From assembly GCA_963735455.1 (NCBI GenBank), contig CAVTKZ010000002.1:1178001-1242000 (forward strand): a DNA stretch of 64,000 bases, written 5' to 3'. Source of the stretch: Palsa-1033 sp963735455 (GTDB taxonomy: Bacteria > Chloroflexota > Limnocylindria > Limnocylindrales > CSP1-4). Under the pieces are notes generated by a model. That model was not told where the DNA came from and ran no database searches. It saw only the letters and a program-made list of their open reading frames with translations. The position numbers and the translations under genes are program-made. Shown here piece by piece: positions 36,948-46,005 of the stretch (the stretch's first letter is position 1; every line of letters starts with the position of its first letter).

Positions 36948-37856
36948 TCAACCGCCCAGCGCGGCCACCTCGTCCGGCAGGAGCGGCTTCACGACGATGG
37001 TCCACTGCGTGCCTCCGGACAGGAACGGCGTGATCTGAGTCGCCGCGGCCAGGATCGGGCCAAGCGTCGCGGCGTCGGTCCCGATGACGACGCCGACCCG
37101 GGCACCGTCCGAGCCGAGGGTATCGACCTTACCGAAGGACGCAAGGGGCGTGCTCAGTGGCCAGCTCTCGGGCGGCCGGGCGAGCTGTGGATCGGAGACG
37201 TCCGGCGCTCCGGGCGTGACGAACAGCTGGAAGCCGAGGGGCGTGTAGGCGCCTTCCGGGCCGGCCGTGCCGCCGAACGTGTCGTTCGTCATCAGCCGGT
37301 CGAGGAGCTGGGCCGCCGCGGTCAGGATCCGCTCGTCGCTCACGCCCGAGAGCGGCTGGATCTGCAACGACGGGAGCGAGTTGAAGGTCGAAACGGTCTG
37401 CCGGCCATCGTGGACCACGGTGATCACCGTCAATGGGACGTCAGGCTGGGGCCCGGAGCCGTACGAGCCATCGGCCCCGGCCAGGCCGGCATCGGTCGCC
37501 GCCTTGAGGACCCCGGCTGCTCCGGCCGGTCCGATTGAGCGGACGACGATCGAGGGCACGAGGGGGCCCGGATAGATCGCCGGCGTGACTCCCTGGGACA
37601 GGATCCGGCCGTCGGCATAGACCGACACGATCGGCAGCCGGGTGCGGTCCGCGCGCGGCGCGATGAATCCGCCTTCGAGCGTCTCGCGCAGGATCAGGCC
37701 GGCCCCCGCCGGCGGCTGGCTGGCTGGTGTGGAGGGGCCGGGCGAGGCTGGCGGTGCGGACGGGCTGGCGCTGGGCGGGAGGGTCGCGGCGGCGGAGCAG
37801 GCGCCGACGGCCAGGGCCGTCGCGGCCAGGAAGGCAAGGATGCGGGCTGGAGCCAT
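36948..37856 (-). CDS. Predicted secreted lipoprotein, unknown function
   Basis: The ATG at 37856 gives a signal peptide MAPARILAFLAATALAVGAC with a lipobox (VGAC) at residue 20. A Pro/Ser/Ala-rich linker follows, then a soluble domain of about 245 residues with no family I recognise (GLILRETLEGGFIAPRADRTR, IVSVYADGRILSQG, TFNSLPSLQIQPLSG). It should be processed by LspA and anchored on the outer face of the cytoplasmic membrane. Confidence 0.75.
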   Translation of the reverse strand: MAPARILAFLAATALAVGACSAAATLPPSASPSAPPASPGPSTPASQPPAGAGLILRETLEGGFIAPRADRTRLPIVSVYADGRILSQGVTPAIYPGPLVPSIVVRSIGPAGAAGVLKAATDAGLAGADGSYGSGPQPDVPLTVITVVHDGRQTVSTFNSLPSLQIQPLSGVSDERILTAAAQLLDRLMTNDTFGGTAGPEGAYTPLGFQLFVTPGAPDVSDPQLARPPESWPLSTPLASFGKVDTLGSDGARVGVVIGTDAATLGPILAAATQITPFLSGGTQWTIVVKPLLPDEVAALGG

Positions 37857-37962
37857 CCGGTTCGGGACCTCCGGTTGTCGTGCCCGCCGTCGAATCAGCG
37901 GGCGATGGACCAAGGACGGCGCCGGAGCCGCCCCGGTTCCCTCGGCATCGCCCCAAGGCCCG

Positions 37963-38991
37963 TCATTCGCCCGGCCGGAGGTCGGACACGCCGTGCATCC
38001 GGGCCACGAACGTGGGCAGGTTGGGATTGATCGCCCAGGTCACCCGGTTCGTGACGTCATCGTACGGTCCGATGCGCACGACGTGGAGCTCGTAGCGCCC
38101 GGCGGCCGTCTGCACGATCCCCCGTCGAATCGTGCGCGCGGTGGTGTAGCCCGCCTGCTCGGCAAGTGCCTCGAGGGTCGGGCTGAAGCCACCGCCGACG
38201 TAGGCCATCGAATCGGGCAGGATGCCGATATGGCTGCCGATCGCCTGGCGGGCGCCGTTGACCTCGGCCCAGATCGTCGCCGGCGAGGCATCCGGCCGGC
38301 CCTTCCCGAGCTCGGCCAGCTGGACGTGGTGGACATCGTGGGCGCCGATCCCGTCGCCGGCGTCCGACAGGGCCTGGACCTCCGGCCAGCTGATGTTGCC
38401 GTCGGCGATCGCGGTCAGGGTCAGGTAGAACTCGGCCACCATGCCGTGCGCCTGGAGGAGCGGCAGGACCGTGCTCCGCCAGTCGTGCCAGCCATCGTCG
38501 AAGGTCAGGATCACGGGCTTGGCGGGCAGTGGGACATCGTTGTCCCAATGGGCCGCCAGGTCGCGCGGCAGGATCGTGGTGTAACCGTTGGCCGCCAGCC
38601 AGTCGAGCTGGGCGGCAAAGGCATTGGGCAGCACGTCGTAGTCGATGAACGCCGCCTGGCGGGCCTTGGTCCAAGTCGGCCAGGCAGCCGGCACGGCCTC
38701 GACCCGATGGTAGTAGAGGATCGGGACCGCGCCGGGCGGGATCGGGGGCAGGTTCGAGGGCTGGGCCGCGACCGGGCTGGAAGGCCGGGGCGACGAGCCG
38801 CCCAGGCCTGTCCCTCCCGAGGGCGCCGGCGGTGCGATCGAGGGATTGAGCTGGGCGAGCTGTTCAGGGCCGGCCCGGGCGCTGCCGAGCGCGGCCAGCC
38901 CGGCGCCGAGGAGCAATGCGCCGGCCGACAGCCCGATGACCAGCAGAGCGACGGCGAGGACCCGGGCGGCGCCCCGGACGGAGCCTGACAC
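37963..38991 (-). CDS. Membrane-anchored polysaccharide deacetylase (NodB-like)
   Basis: An N-terminal signal anchor (about residues 9-35) and a Pro/Ser-rich linker precede a NodB-homology domain: ILYYHRVEA, VILTFDDGWHDWRST (the catalytic D and metal-binding D), GIGAHDVHHVQL (the H-x-x-x-H region, here HDVHH) and the late motif FSPTLEALAEQAGY. Such enzymes deacetylate wall or capsular glycans outside the cell. The GTG at 38991 is chosen, with GAGG about ten bases upstream; the open frame to 39675 is not supported. Confidence 0.85.
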   Translation of the reverse strand: MSGSVRGAARVLAVALLVIGLSAGALLLGAGLAALGSARAGPEQLAQLNPSIAPPAPSGGTGLGGSSPRPSSPVAAQPSNLPPIPPGAVPILYYHRVEAVPAAWPTWTKARQAAFIDYDVLPNAFAAQLDWLAANGYTTILPRDLAAHWDNDVPLPAKPVILTFDDGWHDWRSTVLPLLQAHGMVAEFYLTLTAIADGNISWPEVQALSDAGDGIGAHDVHHVQLAELGKGRPDASPATIWAEVNGARQAIGSHIGILPDSMAYVGGGFSPTLEALAEQAGYTTARTIRRGIVQTAAGRYELHVVRIGPYDDVTNRVTWAINPNLPTFVARMHGVSDLRPGE

Positions 38992-39222
38992 CTGGACGTT
39001 GACCTCAAGACGGGCAGCCGATCGCGACTCGATCGACGGTAAGACTCCCCGAGCGCCGGGTCTGTGACCCGATCGTCCCCGTCCGGCGTCGATCCGGCGC
39101 GGGTTCAGCGGCCCAGTCCGGCCGCCGGCAGCGCAGCTCGGCCAGCCAGGCTTGCCCCTCTGTGACCACACTGATACCGTAGCCACACGGTTACGGATAG
39201 GCCAGCCAGGAGGAGCGCGACG

Positions 39223-39633
39223 ATGGCGACCGGCAGCGGCACGAAGGAGGACCCCTGGGTCCTCAAGACACCTCCGGGAACGAGCGAGTACACGATGTAT
39301 CGGGACCCGGCGTCGAGCCCGCCGACGATCGTCTGCCAGGTCGGCGGCACGAAGCTGCTGTACGACGCCCGAGCGATCGACGACCTCCGAGGTTGGTTGA
39401 AGGCCCAGGGCGGCTGGGTGCCCCTGGGCGGCGCCGATGAGGGGAAGCCCGCTCCGGATGGCAGCGTCGAGGCCTGGGGTCGCTCGGACGGCAACCCGCT
39501 CGGCGGCTGGTACGGCCTGAAGAAAGGCCTCCGGGGCCGGTTCGGGGTGTACATGCCGCCGCTCCTCGAGGCGCTCGGGCTGGCCGAGGTCAGTCACGAC
39601 CCAAAGAACAACAAGATGCGGGCGATCGGCTGA
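39223..39633 (+). CDS. Conserved hypothetical protein (DUF6855-like)
   Basis: A 136-residue soluble protein that is compact and rich in W, G and P (TKEDPWVLKTPPGTSEYTMY, GGTKLLYDARAIDDLRGWLK, WGRSDGNPLGGWYGLKKGLRGRFG). I recognise the pattern as a small conserved family of unknown function, tentatively DUF6855. AGGAGG stands seven bases before the ATG. A possible promoter (TTGCCC ... GATACC) lies at about 39146-39176. It precedes the ArsR gene by 11 bases and may be co-transcribed with it. Confidence 0.8.
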   Translation: MATGSGTKEDPWVLKTPPGTSEYTMYRDPASSPPTIVCQVGGTKLLYDARAIDDLRGWLKAQGGWVPLGGADEGKPAPDGSVEAWGRSDGNPLGGWYGLKKGLRGRFGVYMPPLLEALGLAEVSHDPKNNKMRAIG

Positions 39634-39644
39634 GCCGGCCCGCG

Positions 39645-39980
39645 ATGAGCGCCGCCCAGCCGGCGGGCGATCCATTCGACGCCCTCGGCGACCCCAACCG
39701 GCGGGCGATCGTCGAGCTGCTCGGCGACGGCGAGCGGTCGGTCCAGGAGCTGGCCGACCTGCTCCCGATCAGCCGCCCCGCGGTCTCGCGCCACCTGCGG
39801 GTCCTCAAGCGAGCCGGCCTGGTGGTCGAGCGGCCACTTGGTACCCGCCGGATCTACCAGCTCCACGACGAGGGCGTTGAGGCCGTCCGAGCCTACATGG
39901 AGCGCGTGTGGGGCGATGCGGCGGCCCGCTTCCGGCTGGTCGCCTCGAACACGGTCAAGAGCCGCCCGGCGGGCCGGTGA
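39645..39980 (+). CDS. ArsR-family transcriptional regulator
   Basis: A 111-residue winged-helix protein (DALGDPNRRAIVELLGDGERSVQELADLL, SRPAVSRHLRVLKRAGLVVERPLGTRRIYQL). There is no cysteine metal site, as in the ArsR subgroup that partners SRPBCC/AHSA1 proteins. The stop overlaps the next gene's GTG as GTGA, so the pair is translationally coupled. Confidence 0.92.
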   Translation: MSAAQPAGDPFDALGDPNRRAIVELLGDGERSVQELADLLPISRPAVSRHLRVLKRAGLVVERPLGTRRIYQLHDEGVEAVRAYMERVWGDAAARFRLVASNTVKSRPAGR

Positions 39981-40423
39981 TCGAGCCGATCCGGCTGGCC
40001 TTCGAGGTCGACTGCCCGGTCGAGCACGCCTTCGAGACGTGGACCGGGCGGATCGGGCAGTGGTGGCCGCTCGACCACACCGTATCGGCCGAGCCCGGCC
40101 TGACCGTCGTGCTCGAAGGCCGGGCCGGTGGCCGGATCTTCGAGCGGGAGGTTGACGGTCGCGAGCACGATTGGGGCGAAGTCACGATCTGGGAGCCGCC
40201 GACCCGCCTGGCCTATACCTGGCACCTGCTCCGCGACCGGTCCGATGCGACCCAGGTCGAGATCCATTTCGTGGCTCACGGCGAGGACGTCACCCGGGTC
40301 GAGATCGAGCATCGCGACTGGCAGCGACTGGGGGCCGAGGCCGAATCGTGGCGGGAGCGGAACTTCCACGGCTGGTCAACGCTCCTCCCCCACTATCGCG
40401 CGGCCGTACTATCGCGGGCATGA
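39977..40423 (+). CDS. SRPBCC / AHSA1-like domain protein
   Basis: A 148-residue START/Bet v1-like fold of the AHSA1 type: LAFEVDCPVEHAFETWTGRIGQWWPLDHT, GGRIFEREVDGREHDWGEVTIWEPPTRLAYTWHL, HFVAHGEDVTRVEIEHRDW. Such proteins bind hydrophobic ligands and are frequently regulated by the ArsR partner. The GTG at 39977 overlaps the ArsR stop; its own stop overlaps the next ATG (ATGA). Confidence 0.9.
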   Translation: MIEPIRLAFEVDCPVEHAFETWTGRIGQWWPLDHTVSAEPGLTVVLEGRAGGRIFEREVDGREHDWGEVTIWEPPTRLAYTWHLLRDRSDATQVEIHFVAHGEDVTRVEIEHRDWQRLGAEAESWRERNFHGWSTLLPHYRAAVLSRA

Positions 40424-41094
40424 CTGCCCGACGGCCCGCGCCGGTCGCCATTCGAGTCGACCATCTCGACCAGCTCGATGCCCCGGCCCGGATCGCGGAG
40501 GGGATTGGCGCGGTCGGCGGCCGGCTGCGAACGTGGTCGACCGTCCGGCATGTCCCGGGCGACCCGCCGATCGTCGAGGTCGAGATCGAGACCGAAGGTG
40601 CCGGCGAGGCCGACATCGTGGCCGCCCTCGAGGGCGTCCCGGTCGTCCGCGCGGTGCGGGTGACCCGGGCCCTCGACCGGGTCTTCGGCAAGCGGGTGAT
40701 CGTGATCGGCGGTGGCGCCCAGGTGGCCCAGGTCGCCCTCGGCGCCGTCAGCGAGGCGGACCGCCACAACCTGCGCGGCGAGCGGATCAGCGTCGACACG
40801 ATCCCGCTCGTCGGCGAGCAGCAGATCGCCGAGGCCGTTCGGGCGGTGGCCGACCTGCCCCGCGCCCGGCTGCTGGTCCTGGCCGGCTCGCTGATGGGCG
40901 GCGAGATCTCGGTCGCCGTCGATGAGCTGCGGGCGGTCGGCATCCCGGTCATCGCCCTGAACATGGCCGGCTCGATCGGCGAGCACGTCGACCTGGTCGT
41001 CTCGGATCCGGTCCAGGCCGGCACGATGGCGGTCATGGCGATCGCCGACACGGCCTCGTTCGACCTGGCCCGCCAGCGCGGCCGCCGCTACTGA
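40420..41094 (+). CDS. DUF5612 / ACT-like domain protein
   Basis: The 224-residue product has an N-terminal ACT-like regulatory region (about residues 1-85: VDHLDQLDAPARIAEGIGAVGGRL, PIVEVEIETEGAGEADIVAALEG). A Rossmann-like DUF5612 domain follows (VIVIGGGAQVAQVALGAVSEADRHN, VAVDELRAVGIPVIALNMAGSIG, DLVVSDPVQAGTMAVMAIAD). The family is best known from archaea and its function is unknown; amino-acid or nucleotide sensing is a guess. Coupled to the SRPBCC gene by ATGA. Confidence 0.75.
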   Translation: MTARRPAPVAIRVDHLDQLDAPARIAEGIGAVGGRLRTWSTVRHVPGDPPIVEVEIETEGAGEADIVAALEGVPVVRAVRVTRALDRVFGKRVIVIGGGAQVAQVALGAVSEADRHNLRGERISVDTIPLVGEQQIAEAVRAVADLPRARLLVLAGSLMGGEISVAVDELRAVGIPVIALNMAGSIGEHVDLVVSDPVQAGTMAVMAIADTASFDLARQRGRRY

Positions 41095-41097
41095 GCC

Positions 41098-41183
<86 letters not shown>

Positions 41184-41225
41184 CCGCCTGAAGGGTAGCG
41201 CCTCGACGGCGCGCCTCGGCCCGGG

Positions 41226-42386
41226 TCAGGGCAGGAGGCCGAGCACCGAGGCCGCCAGGCCGGGGTCGCCGGTCGACACGTCGAAGACGGTCGAGCCCTT
41301 GACGTAGACGTAGTCGAGCGGGCCGCCGTCGCCATAGTCGACCGCGATCACCGCCCGGCCCCCGATCGTCTGGGGCGCCGTGGTCACGCCCGAGGCGGCC
41401 GCCGCCAGCCAGCTGGCGATGATCGCCTGGCGCAGCTTCGTCGCGTCGACCCCGGTCAGCCGGAAGCCGATCACGGTGACCGCGATCGTGCTGCTGTCGT
41501 CGTACGCCTCGGCGACCTGGAAGTCGGCCGGGGTCTTGCCGAAGCTCTTGATCGAGGCCGCCAGCGAGGTGCTCGCCGCGTCGGTCCCGATGGCGTCCAC
41601 GCCGGTCAGGCTCTGGGTCGTGAACGGGGTGCCGTTGATCGAATGGGGCAGGGCCGCCTCGAGATCGGGCACGGCGTGCGACGGCGTGCTGGTCGGGGAC
41701 GGCCCGGGAGCGCCGCTGCCGGGCGCGCCCGAGGCGCCCGGCGAGCCGAGCACGATCACCCCGCCCGGCGCTGTCGTGCCGACGGCCGCCGTACCGCCCT
41801 TGCCCGTTGACGCCGCGGCGCTCGAGATCGCCAGGTCGACGGCGGTTGCCGCCTGCTGGAGCTGGGTCGGGCTGACCGACGAGACCGCCACCAGGTAGGC
41901 CACGATCCCGTCCTCCCGGAAGTAGACCGTCGTCCCGCCGGTCGCGTCCTGGAGGGCGAACGACTGGTCACCCAGCTTGGCAAAGGGCACGTCGCTCGAG
42001 CCCGCGGCGACGCCGGCGTCATGCGACCGGGTCAGGGCCAGCTGGTCGTCGGAGCCGACGCAGTTGAGCCGGACATAGATCGAGGGTTGGACCGTCGAGC
42101 TATCGGCCGGCGCGGGCCCCACGAAGGAGGTGCTGTAGCCGTCCGAGTAGAAACCGCTGCCGGCCAGCGTCCAGCCCGAGGGCAAGGTCGAGACGTCGGG
42201 CAGCGCGGCCCAGGCCAGGGCCCGGCAGGAATCCTCGGCGGCGGCCGAGGTGCCGCGCACCAGGAGCAGCACGAGGGCTGCCCCGGCCAGCAGGATCGCG
42301 ACGATGCTCAGGATGCCGACCCCGAACACGAGCCGACGGCTGGGGACGTCCTCGTACTCGATGTCGTCGGGTGCTTCGCTGGTCAT
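41226..42386 (-). CDS. Single-pass membrane-anchored extracellular protein, unknown
   Basis: A 386-residue protein: an acidic cytoplasmic N-terminus (MTSEAPDDIEYEDVPSRR), one transmembrane helix (about 20-43), and an outer part of two related globular regions separated by a Gly/Pro/Ser/Thr-rich linker (about residues 205-250). No family is recognised. The ATG at 42386 is chosen over an upstream alternative at 42440 because the hydrophobic segment follows at the usual distance. Two cysteines in the first outer region could form a disulphide. Confidence 0.7.
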   Translation of the reverse strand: MTSEAPDDIEYEDVPSRRLVFGVGILSIVAILLAGAALVLLLVRGTSAAAEDSCRALAWAALPDVSTLPSGWTLAGSGFYSDGYSTSFVGPAPADSSTVQPSIYVRLNCVGSDDQLALTRSHDAGVAAGSSDVPFAKLGDQSFALQDATGGTTVYFREDGIVAYLVAVSSVSPTQLQQAATAVDLAISSAAASTGKGGTAAVGTTAPGGVIVLGSPGASGAPGSGAPGPSPTSTPSHAVPDLEAALPHSINGTPFTTQSLTGVDAIGTDAASTSLAASIKSFGKTPADFQVAEAYDDSSTIAVTVIGFRLTGVDATKLRQAIIASWLAAAASGVTTAPQTIGGRAVIAVDYGDGGPLDYVYVKGSTVFDVSTGDPGLAASVLGLLP

Positions 42387-42527
42387 GAGCCTGGACTGGC
42401 CAGGGGCAGGCGGCGGGGATCCAAGAACGGCTCCGGGCACGGGGTTGGCGCGGCCGGCGAGGACGGAGCCGCGCCGCAGGCCAGAGTATCCGCCCGAATG
42501 GCTGACGGCGTCCTGAACAGCTCCCGC

Positions 42528-43709
42528 TCAGCCCTCGAGGATTGCTGCGGCGCGGGCGTAGCGGGGGTCCGTCCGCCGGATCGGGTCGGGGTTCGTCCCG
42601 ACCAGCCGGGCGAGGCGCTCGACGATCAGCTGGAGCGGGGTGGCCGTCGACAGGAGCGCCGCGACGGGGGCCGGCAGGCCAGGCGCCTCGGGCACGACCA
42701 TTCGGCCGAGCGGGGTCAGGCCGGCATCGAGGGCGGCAGCGACGTCGGTCGAGAAGATCCCGGCGACCCGGATTCCGATCACCCCGGCGGCGGCCAGGAC
42801 CTGGCGGGCGCGATCGACCCGCTCGGCTCGGGCCCGTCGTTCGGTCAGCAGCAGGACCAGGCCGGTCGATCCATCGGTCGACGGCAGGTGGCCGTGGGCC
42901 AAGGTCTCGAGGTTCCGGCTGGCGGCCGGGATCCAGGTACCCTCCTCGAGCTTGAGGACCAGCTCTCGGGCCGGACCGCGGTCGGCGCCCGACCCAACGG
43001 TCAGGATCGGCCGGGTCCCGGCCAGGCCGGCCGCGATCGCCTCGGCCGATGCCGTTGCCGCAGGCCCGCTGCCGGCGGCCATGAGCGTCCTGATGGCCTC
43101 GGGATCGACCGCTCGTCCGGTGAGCTCGGCGCCGACCGCGCTGGCCGCCAGGAGCGGCGAGACGTAGCCGATCGTGTGGCAATAGCTCTGGTCGCGCTCG
43201 TGGGTCTCGATCACGACATCCACACCGACGGCCCCCGGCGCCCGGCCGCTGACGGTGATCAGCGCCGTCCGGGCGCCCGCGGCGCGGGCCGCCGCCAGGG
43301 CGCGGGTCGTCGCCCAGGTACCGCCATCGTGGCTGACGGCGATGCACAGGCCGGCCTGCGGCTCGAGGCTGGCCTCGAAGGCCTGGGCAACGGCCGGTCC
43401 CGGGCCGGGCAGGCCCACCGCGTGCCAGGCCTCGGCCAGGATCGCGACCGCTCCGATCGCCCCATGCTCGCTCGTGCCGCAGCCGAAAATGACGACTGGG
43501 GCACCGGCCGCGGCGGCCTGGCGCAGCTCCGCTGCCAGCCGGGCCGCCGAGCCATCGTCGGCGAGGCGGCGGACCAGGCGGGCGCCGAAGGCCGGCTCGG
43601 CGGCAATCATCTCGGTCATGAACCAGGGCGGCCCGCCCCGGTCGATCGGCTGATCGGCGCCGGCCCACGGGTCGGGCGGACCGGGTAGCGGGCGGGTTGG
43701 GTCGCTCAT
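42528..43709 (-). CDS. SIS-domain phosphosugar-binding protein
   Basis: Two SIS (sugar isomerase) domains in 393 residues: IFGCGTSEHGAIGAVAILAEAWHAVG ... CIAVSHDGGTWATTRALAAARAAGARTALITV, and later ILTVGSGADRGPARELVLKLEEGTWIPAASRNLETLAHGHLP with the EG/E-H catalytic-type residues. It resembles the isomerase half of GlmS or AgaS-like proteins without a glutaminase domain. It may act on a hexosamine phosphate; the exact reaction cannot be assigned. Confidence 0.8.
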   Translation of the reverse strand: MSDPTRPLPGPPDPWAGADQPIDRGGPPWFMTEMIAAEPAFGARLVRRLADDGSAARLAAELRQAAAAGAPVVIFGCGTSEHGAIGAVAILAEAWHAVGLPGPGPAVAQAFEASLEPQAGLCIAVSHDGGTWATTRALAAARAAGARTALITVSGRAPGAVGVDVVIETHERDQSYCHTIGYVSPLLAASAVGAELTGRAVDPEAIRTLMAAGSGPAATASAEAIAAGLAGTRPILTVGSGADRGPARELVLKLEEGTWIPAASRNLETLAHGHLPSTDGSTGLVLLLTERRARAERVDRARQVLAAAGVIGIRVAGIFSTDVAAALDAGLTPLGRMVVPEAPGLPAPVAALLSTATPLQLIVERLARLVGTNPDPIRRTDPRYARAAAILEG

Positions 43710-43741
43710 CGACCCATCATGGACCGCCGCCGGACGCGAGC

Positions 43742-45001
43742 CTAGGCAGTCCCGTCCGCTGCGACCGGGGCCGCCCCGGCCGCCGGCTTCGGATACCAGA
43801 CCGGCAGCTCCATGACCACCTGGTTGCGGCCATTCGTCTTGGCCGCATACATCGCCCGGTCGGCCCGATCGAAGAGAGCGCCATCCGTCGCGTCGATATC
43901 CTCCGGGCCGATCACCGTCGCCCCGATGCTCACGGTCACGCGGCCGAGCCGGGGGTCCGGATGGACAATTGCCAGGGCTTCGACCGCTGCTCGCAGACGC
44001 TCAGCAGCAGCCCTCGTCGCCTGGGCGTCCGCCCCGGCGATGAACACGATGAACTCCTCGCCGCCATAGCGATAGACGTGATCGCCGAGGCGCAAAGCAG
44101 ACTGGAGGCTCTGGGCAACGGCGCGCAGGACGGCATCCCCGGCGAGGTGGCCGAGCTCGTCGTTGACCGCCTTGAATCGATCCAGATCGGCCTCGAGCAG
44201 CCCACAGGTCTCGCGGGTCCGGTTGATCCGGGCCCGGACCTCCTCGAAGTCCTCATCGAGGCGGAGGCGGTTGGCGATCCTGGTCAGGGGATCGACGCGT
44301 GAGGTCCGTTCGAGCTCGGCCAGGGCCTGGGTCAGGGCGGCAGCCTGGCGCTCAATGCTCCGATGAAGTCCCTGGATCGTGCCCAGCTGCCGATAGCTCC
44401 GGAGCCGGGCGCGAATCCCCAGGACGTGGCCGCAGAAGCTGACAACGATCGAGATCATCGCCAGCACGGCGATGTCGATCTTCTCGGGCTGGGCCAGGCC
44501 GCCGACCTGGGCCAGGACGAGGAAGCCCATCACGGCCACGACGTACAGGACCAGCCACAGGGTGTGAGTCATCGTGCGCCATGTCACAACCTGCGAGACG
44601 ACGACCGGGATCAGGAGCAGGTAGCCCGCGGCCAGGACGGCCAGCTCGGAGACCAGGAGGCCCAGGGTGACACAGGCGAAGACGACCACCGAGGCAACCG
44701 CGAAGACGACCGGCTCGGGGTAGTGTCGGAGCTGATGGCCGAGCAGCCAGTAGGCCCCGGCGGCGAAGAGGGCGAGGACGCTGTCGAGCCCGATGATCAG
44801 GCCCGGCGCAACCGGGTGGACGACGCTCAGGATCGAGCCGCCGAAGACGGCCACCAGGATGATGATGAGCATGCCGGCGCGAGCCGTCATCCGCAGGCGG
44901 CGACGCTCCAGTGCCTGGAAGCGACGATCCGCGGCCGTCTCGTAGTAGTCGACGGCCTGCAGCCCGGCGACGATCGTCGCGATGCGCGACTGAATGTCCA
45001 T
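43742..45001 (-). CDS. Membrane-bound diguanylate cyclase (GGDEF)
   Basis: The 419-residue product has six to seven N-terminal membrane helices (about residues 40-220), a short coiled coil (IERQAAALTQALAELERTS) and a GGDEF domain: DPLTRIANR, DLDRFKAVNDELGHLAGDAVL, YRYGGEEFIVF (active-site GGEEF). No inhibitory RxxD is obvious before GGEEF. It should make cyclic di-GMP in response to a membrane signal. The ATG at 45001 fits the family N-terminus; no EAL domain is encoded nearby. Confidence 0.92.
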   Translation of the reverse strand: MDIQSRIATIVAGLQAVDYYETAADRRFQALERRRLRMTARAGMLIIILVAVFGGSILSVVHPVAPGLIIGLDSVLALFAAGAYWLLGHQLRHYPEPVVFAVASVVVFACVTLGLLVSELAVLAAGYLLLIPVVVSQVVTWRTMTHTLWLVLYVVAVMGFLVLAQVGGLAQPEKIDIAVLAMISIVVSFCGHVLGIRARLRSYRQLGTIQGLHRSIERQAAALTQALAELERTSRVDPLTRIANRLRLDEDFEEVRARINRTRETCGLLEADLDRFKAVNDELGHLAGDAVLRAVAQSLQSALRLGDHVYRYGGEEFIVFIAGADAQATRAAAERLRAAVEALAIVHPDPRLGRVTVSIGATVIGPEDIDATDGALFDRADRAMYAAKTNGRNQVVMELPVWYPKPAAGAAPVAADGTA

Positions 45002-45129
45002 GTGCCCGGACGGTAGCCACCTCGCTCGGCCTCCGCTATGGCCCATCTGGCGATCCTCAGGGCTCGCCACCTCGGCCGGCAGCCCGGGCCGCTTGCCCAG
45101 AGCACTGGGCGGCCGGCCGGACATGAAGA

Positions 45130-45156
45130 GGCGGCGGTCCGCAGTGGACCGCCGCC
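45130..45156. terminator. Strong stem-loop downstream of doxX
   Basis: GGCGGCGGTCC and GGACCGCCGCC form a perfect 11-bp stem around the loop GCAGT. It lies 48 bases past the doxX stop on the minus strand and upstream of the diguanylate cyclase gene, so it probably insulates the two. There is no T-run, only TCTTC. Confidence 0.65.
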
Positions 45157-45203
45157 AGTTCGCGATGTACCCGGGTCAGTCGGGCGTTGGCCCGACCGGC
45201 CGA

Positions 45204-45722
45204 TTACCCGAGCACGTAGCGCAGGCTCGGCGTGTGGCTGAACCAGCTGGTCTTCTCGATCAGCGCGTCGAGTCCGTAGTATTCGCCGGCTCCGACGAGG
45301 CCCAGGACCAGGGCGACCGCTCCGTACATGAACTGCTCATTGAACGGGCCGGTGGCGAAGCTCCAGTTGGCGACGTAGAAGAGGACCATCATCAGGACCC
45401 CGGCGATGCTCGCGAAGCGGGTCGCGAAGCCCAGGATCAAGGCGATCCCGATGCCGATCTCGCCGGCCTGGACGAGGACGTTGATCGCGCTGACTGCGCC
45501 CGCGTTCTGGCCGAGGCTGACCCAGAAGTCGTGGGTCGGGTTGACGATCGCGGTCGCGGCCGAGCCGGGGACGGCGCCACCGGTGGCGTGGGTCAGGAAG
45601 CCGGCCGCGTTGAACGCGCCGGTCCCGGCGAACTGGAAGACCTTCTCGAGGCCGGCCCACAGGAACCCGGCGCCCAGGGTGATTCGCAACGCTGCGATCG
45701 AGATTGCCTTGGTCTTGGTCAT
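45204..45722 (-). CDS. DoxX-family membrane protein
   Basis: A 172-residue protein with four hydrophobic helices and the family start ITLGAGFLWAGLEKVFQF; a second conserved segment reads AGEIGIGIALILGFATRFASIAG. DoxX-type proteins take part in thiosulfate:quinone oxidation, redox defence complexes or unknown membrane redox roles; this one has no DoxD partner. It diverges from the 33-residue peptide gene, and the 283-bp gap contains a 48-bp repeat. Confidence 0.85.
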   Translation of the reverse strand: MTKTKAISIAALRITLGAGFLWAGLEKVFQFAGTGAFNAAGFLTHATGGAVPGSAATAIVNPTHDFWVSLGQNAGAVSAINVLVQAGEIGIGIALILGFATRFASIAGVLMMVLFYVANWSFATGPFNEQFMYGAVALVLGLVGAGEYYGLDALIEKTSWFSHTPSLRYVLG

Positions 45723-45827
45723 GAGATCGTGCCTGCCCTTTCGGCTTGGCTTGCCCCGAATGGCCCGGGGCTTTTATCAGCACGCTCACCGTAGGTTCCG
45801 GCCCTCGAGCCGGGATGGGCCGAGCGG

Positions 45828-45875
45828 CTCGACCTGTGGGGGCCGGGCGGCCCCTTCGAGCCGGGACCCTCGGCC
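45828..45875 (+). repeat. 48-bp dispersed repeat, copy A, with DosR-like palindrome
   Basis: This copy differs from copy B (49170-49217) at 2 of 48 positions. It begins CTCGACCTGTGGGGGCC and has two palindromic parts: a stem-loop GGGGCC-GGGC-GGCCCC (45839-45854) and GGGACCCTCGGCCC (45863-45876, running one base past the repeat). The latter matches the published mycobacterial DosR core GGGACnnnnGnCCC. It lies in the divergent gap between doxX and the small-peptide gene. Confidence 0.85.
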
Positions 45876-45876
45876 C
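45863..45876. promoter_or_regulatory. DosR-box-like palindrome between doxX and small peptide
   Basis: GGGACCCTCGGCCC keeps the GGGAC and G-n-CCC positions of the dormancy-regulator box. It is 142 bp upstream of each divergent gene's start (doxX at 45722, peptide at 46006). No DosR/NarL-type regulator gene is in this window, so the assignment rests on resemblance and gene context only. Confidence 0.35.
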
Positions 45877-46005
45877 GGGTCCGACGGGTCGGCAGAAACC
45901 CCAGGCAAAACGAGCCGCCAGGCACTCTCGATTCACGACGAACGGCCCGCGTGCGGCGAACGGTTCCGGATCAGACTCCGGGGACAACTTGAAAGGAGTG
46001 CGTTC

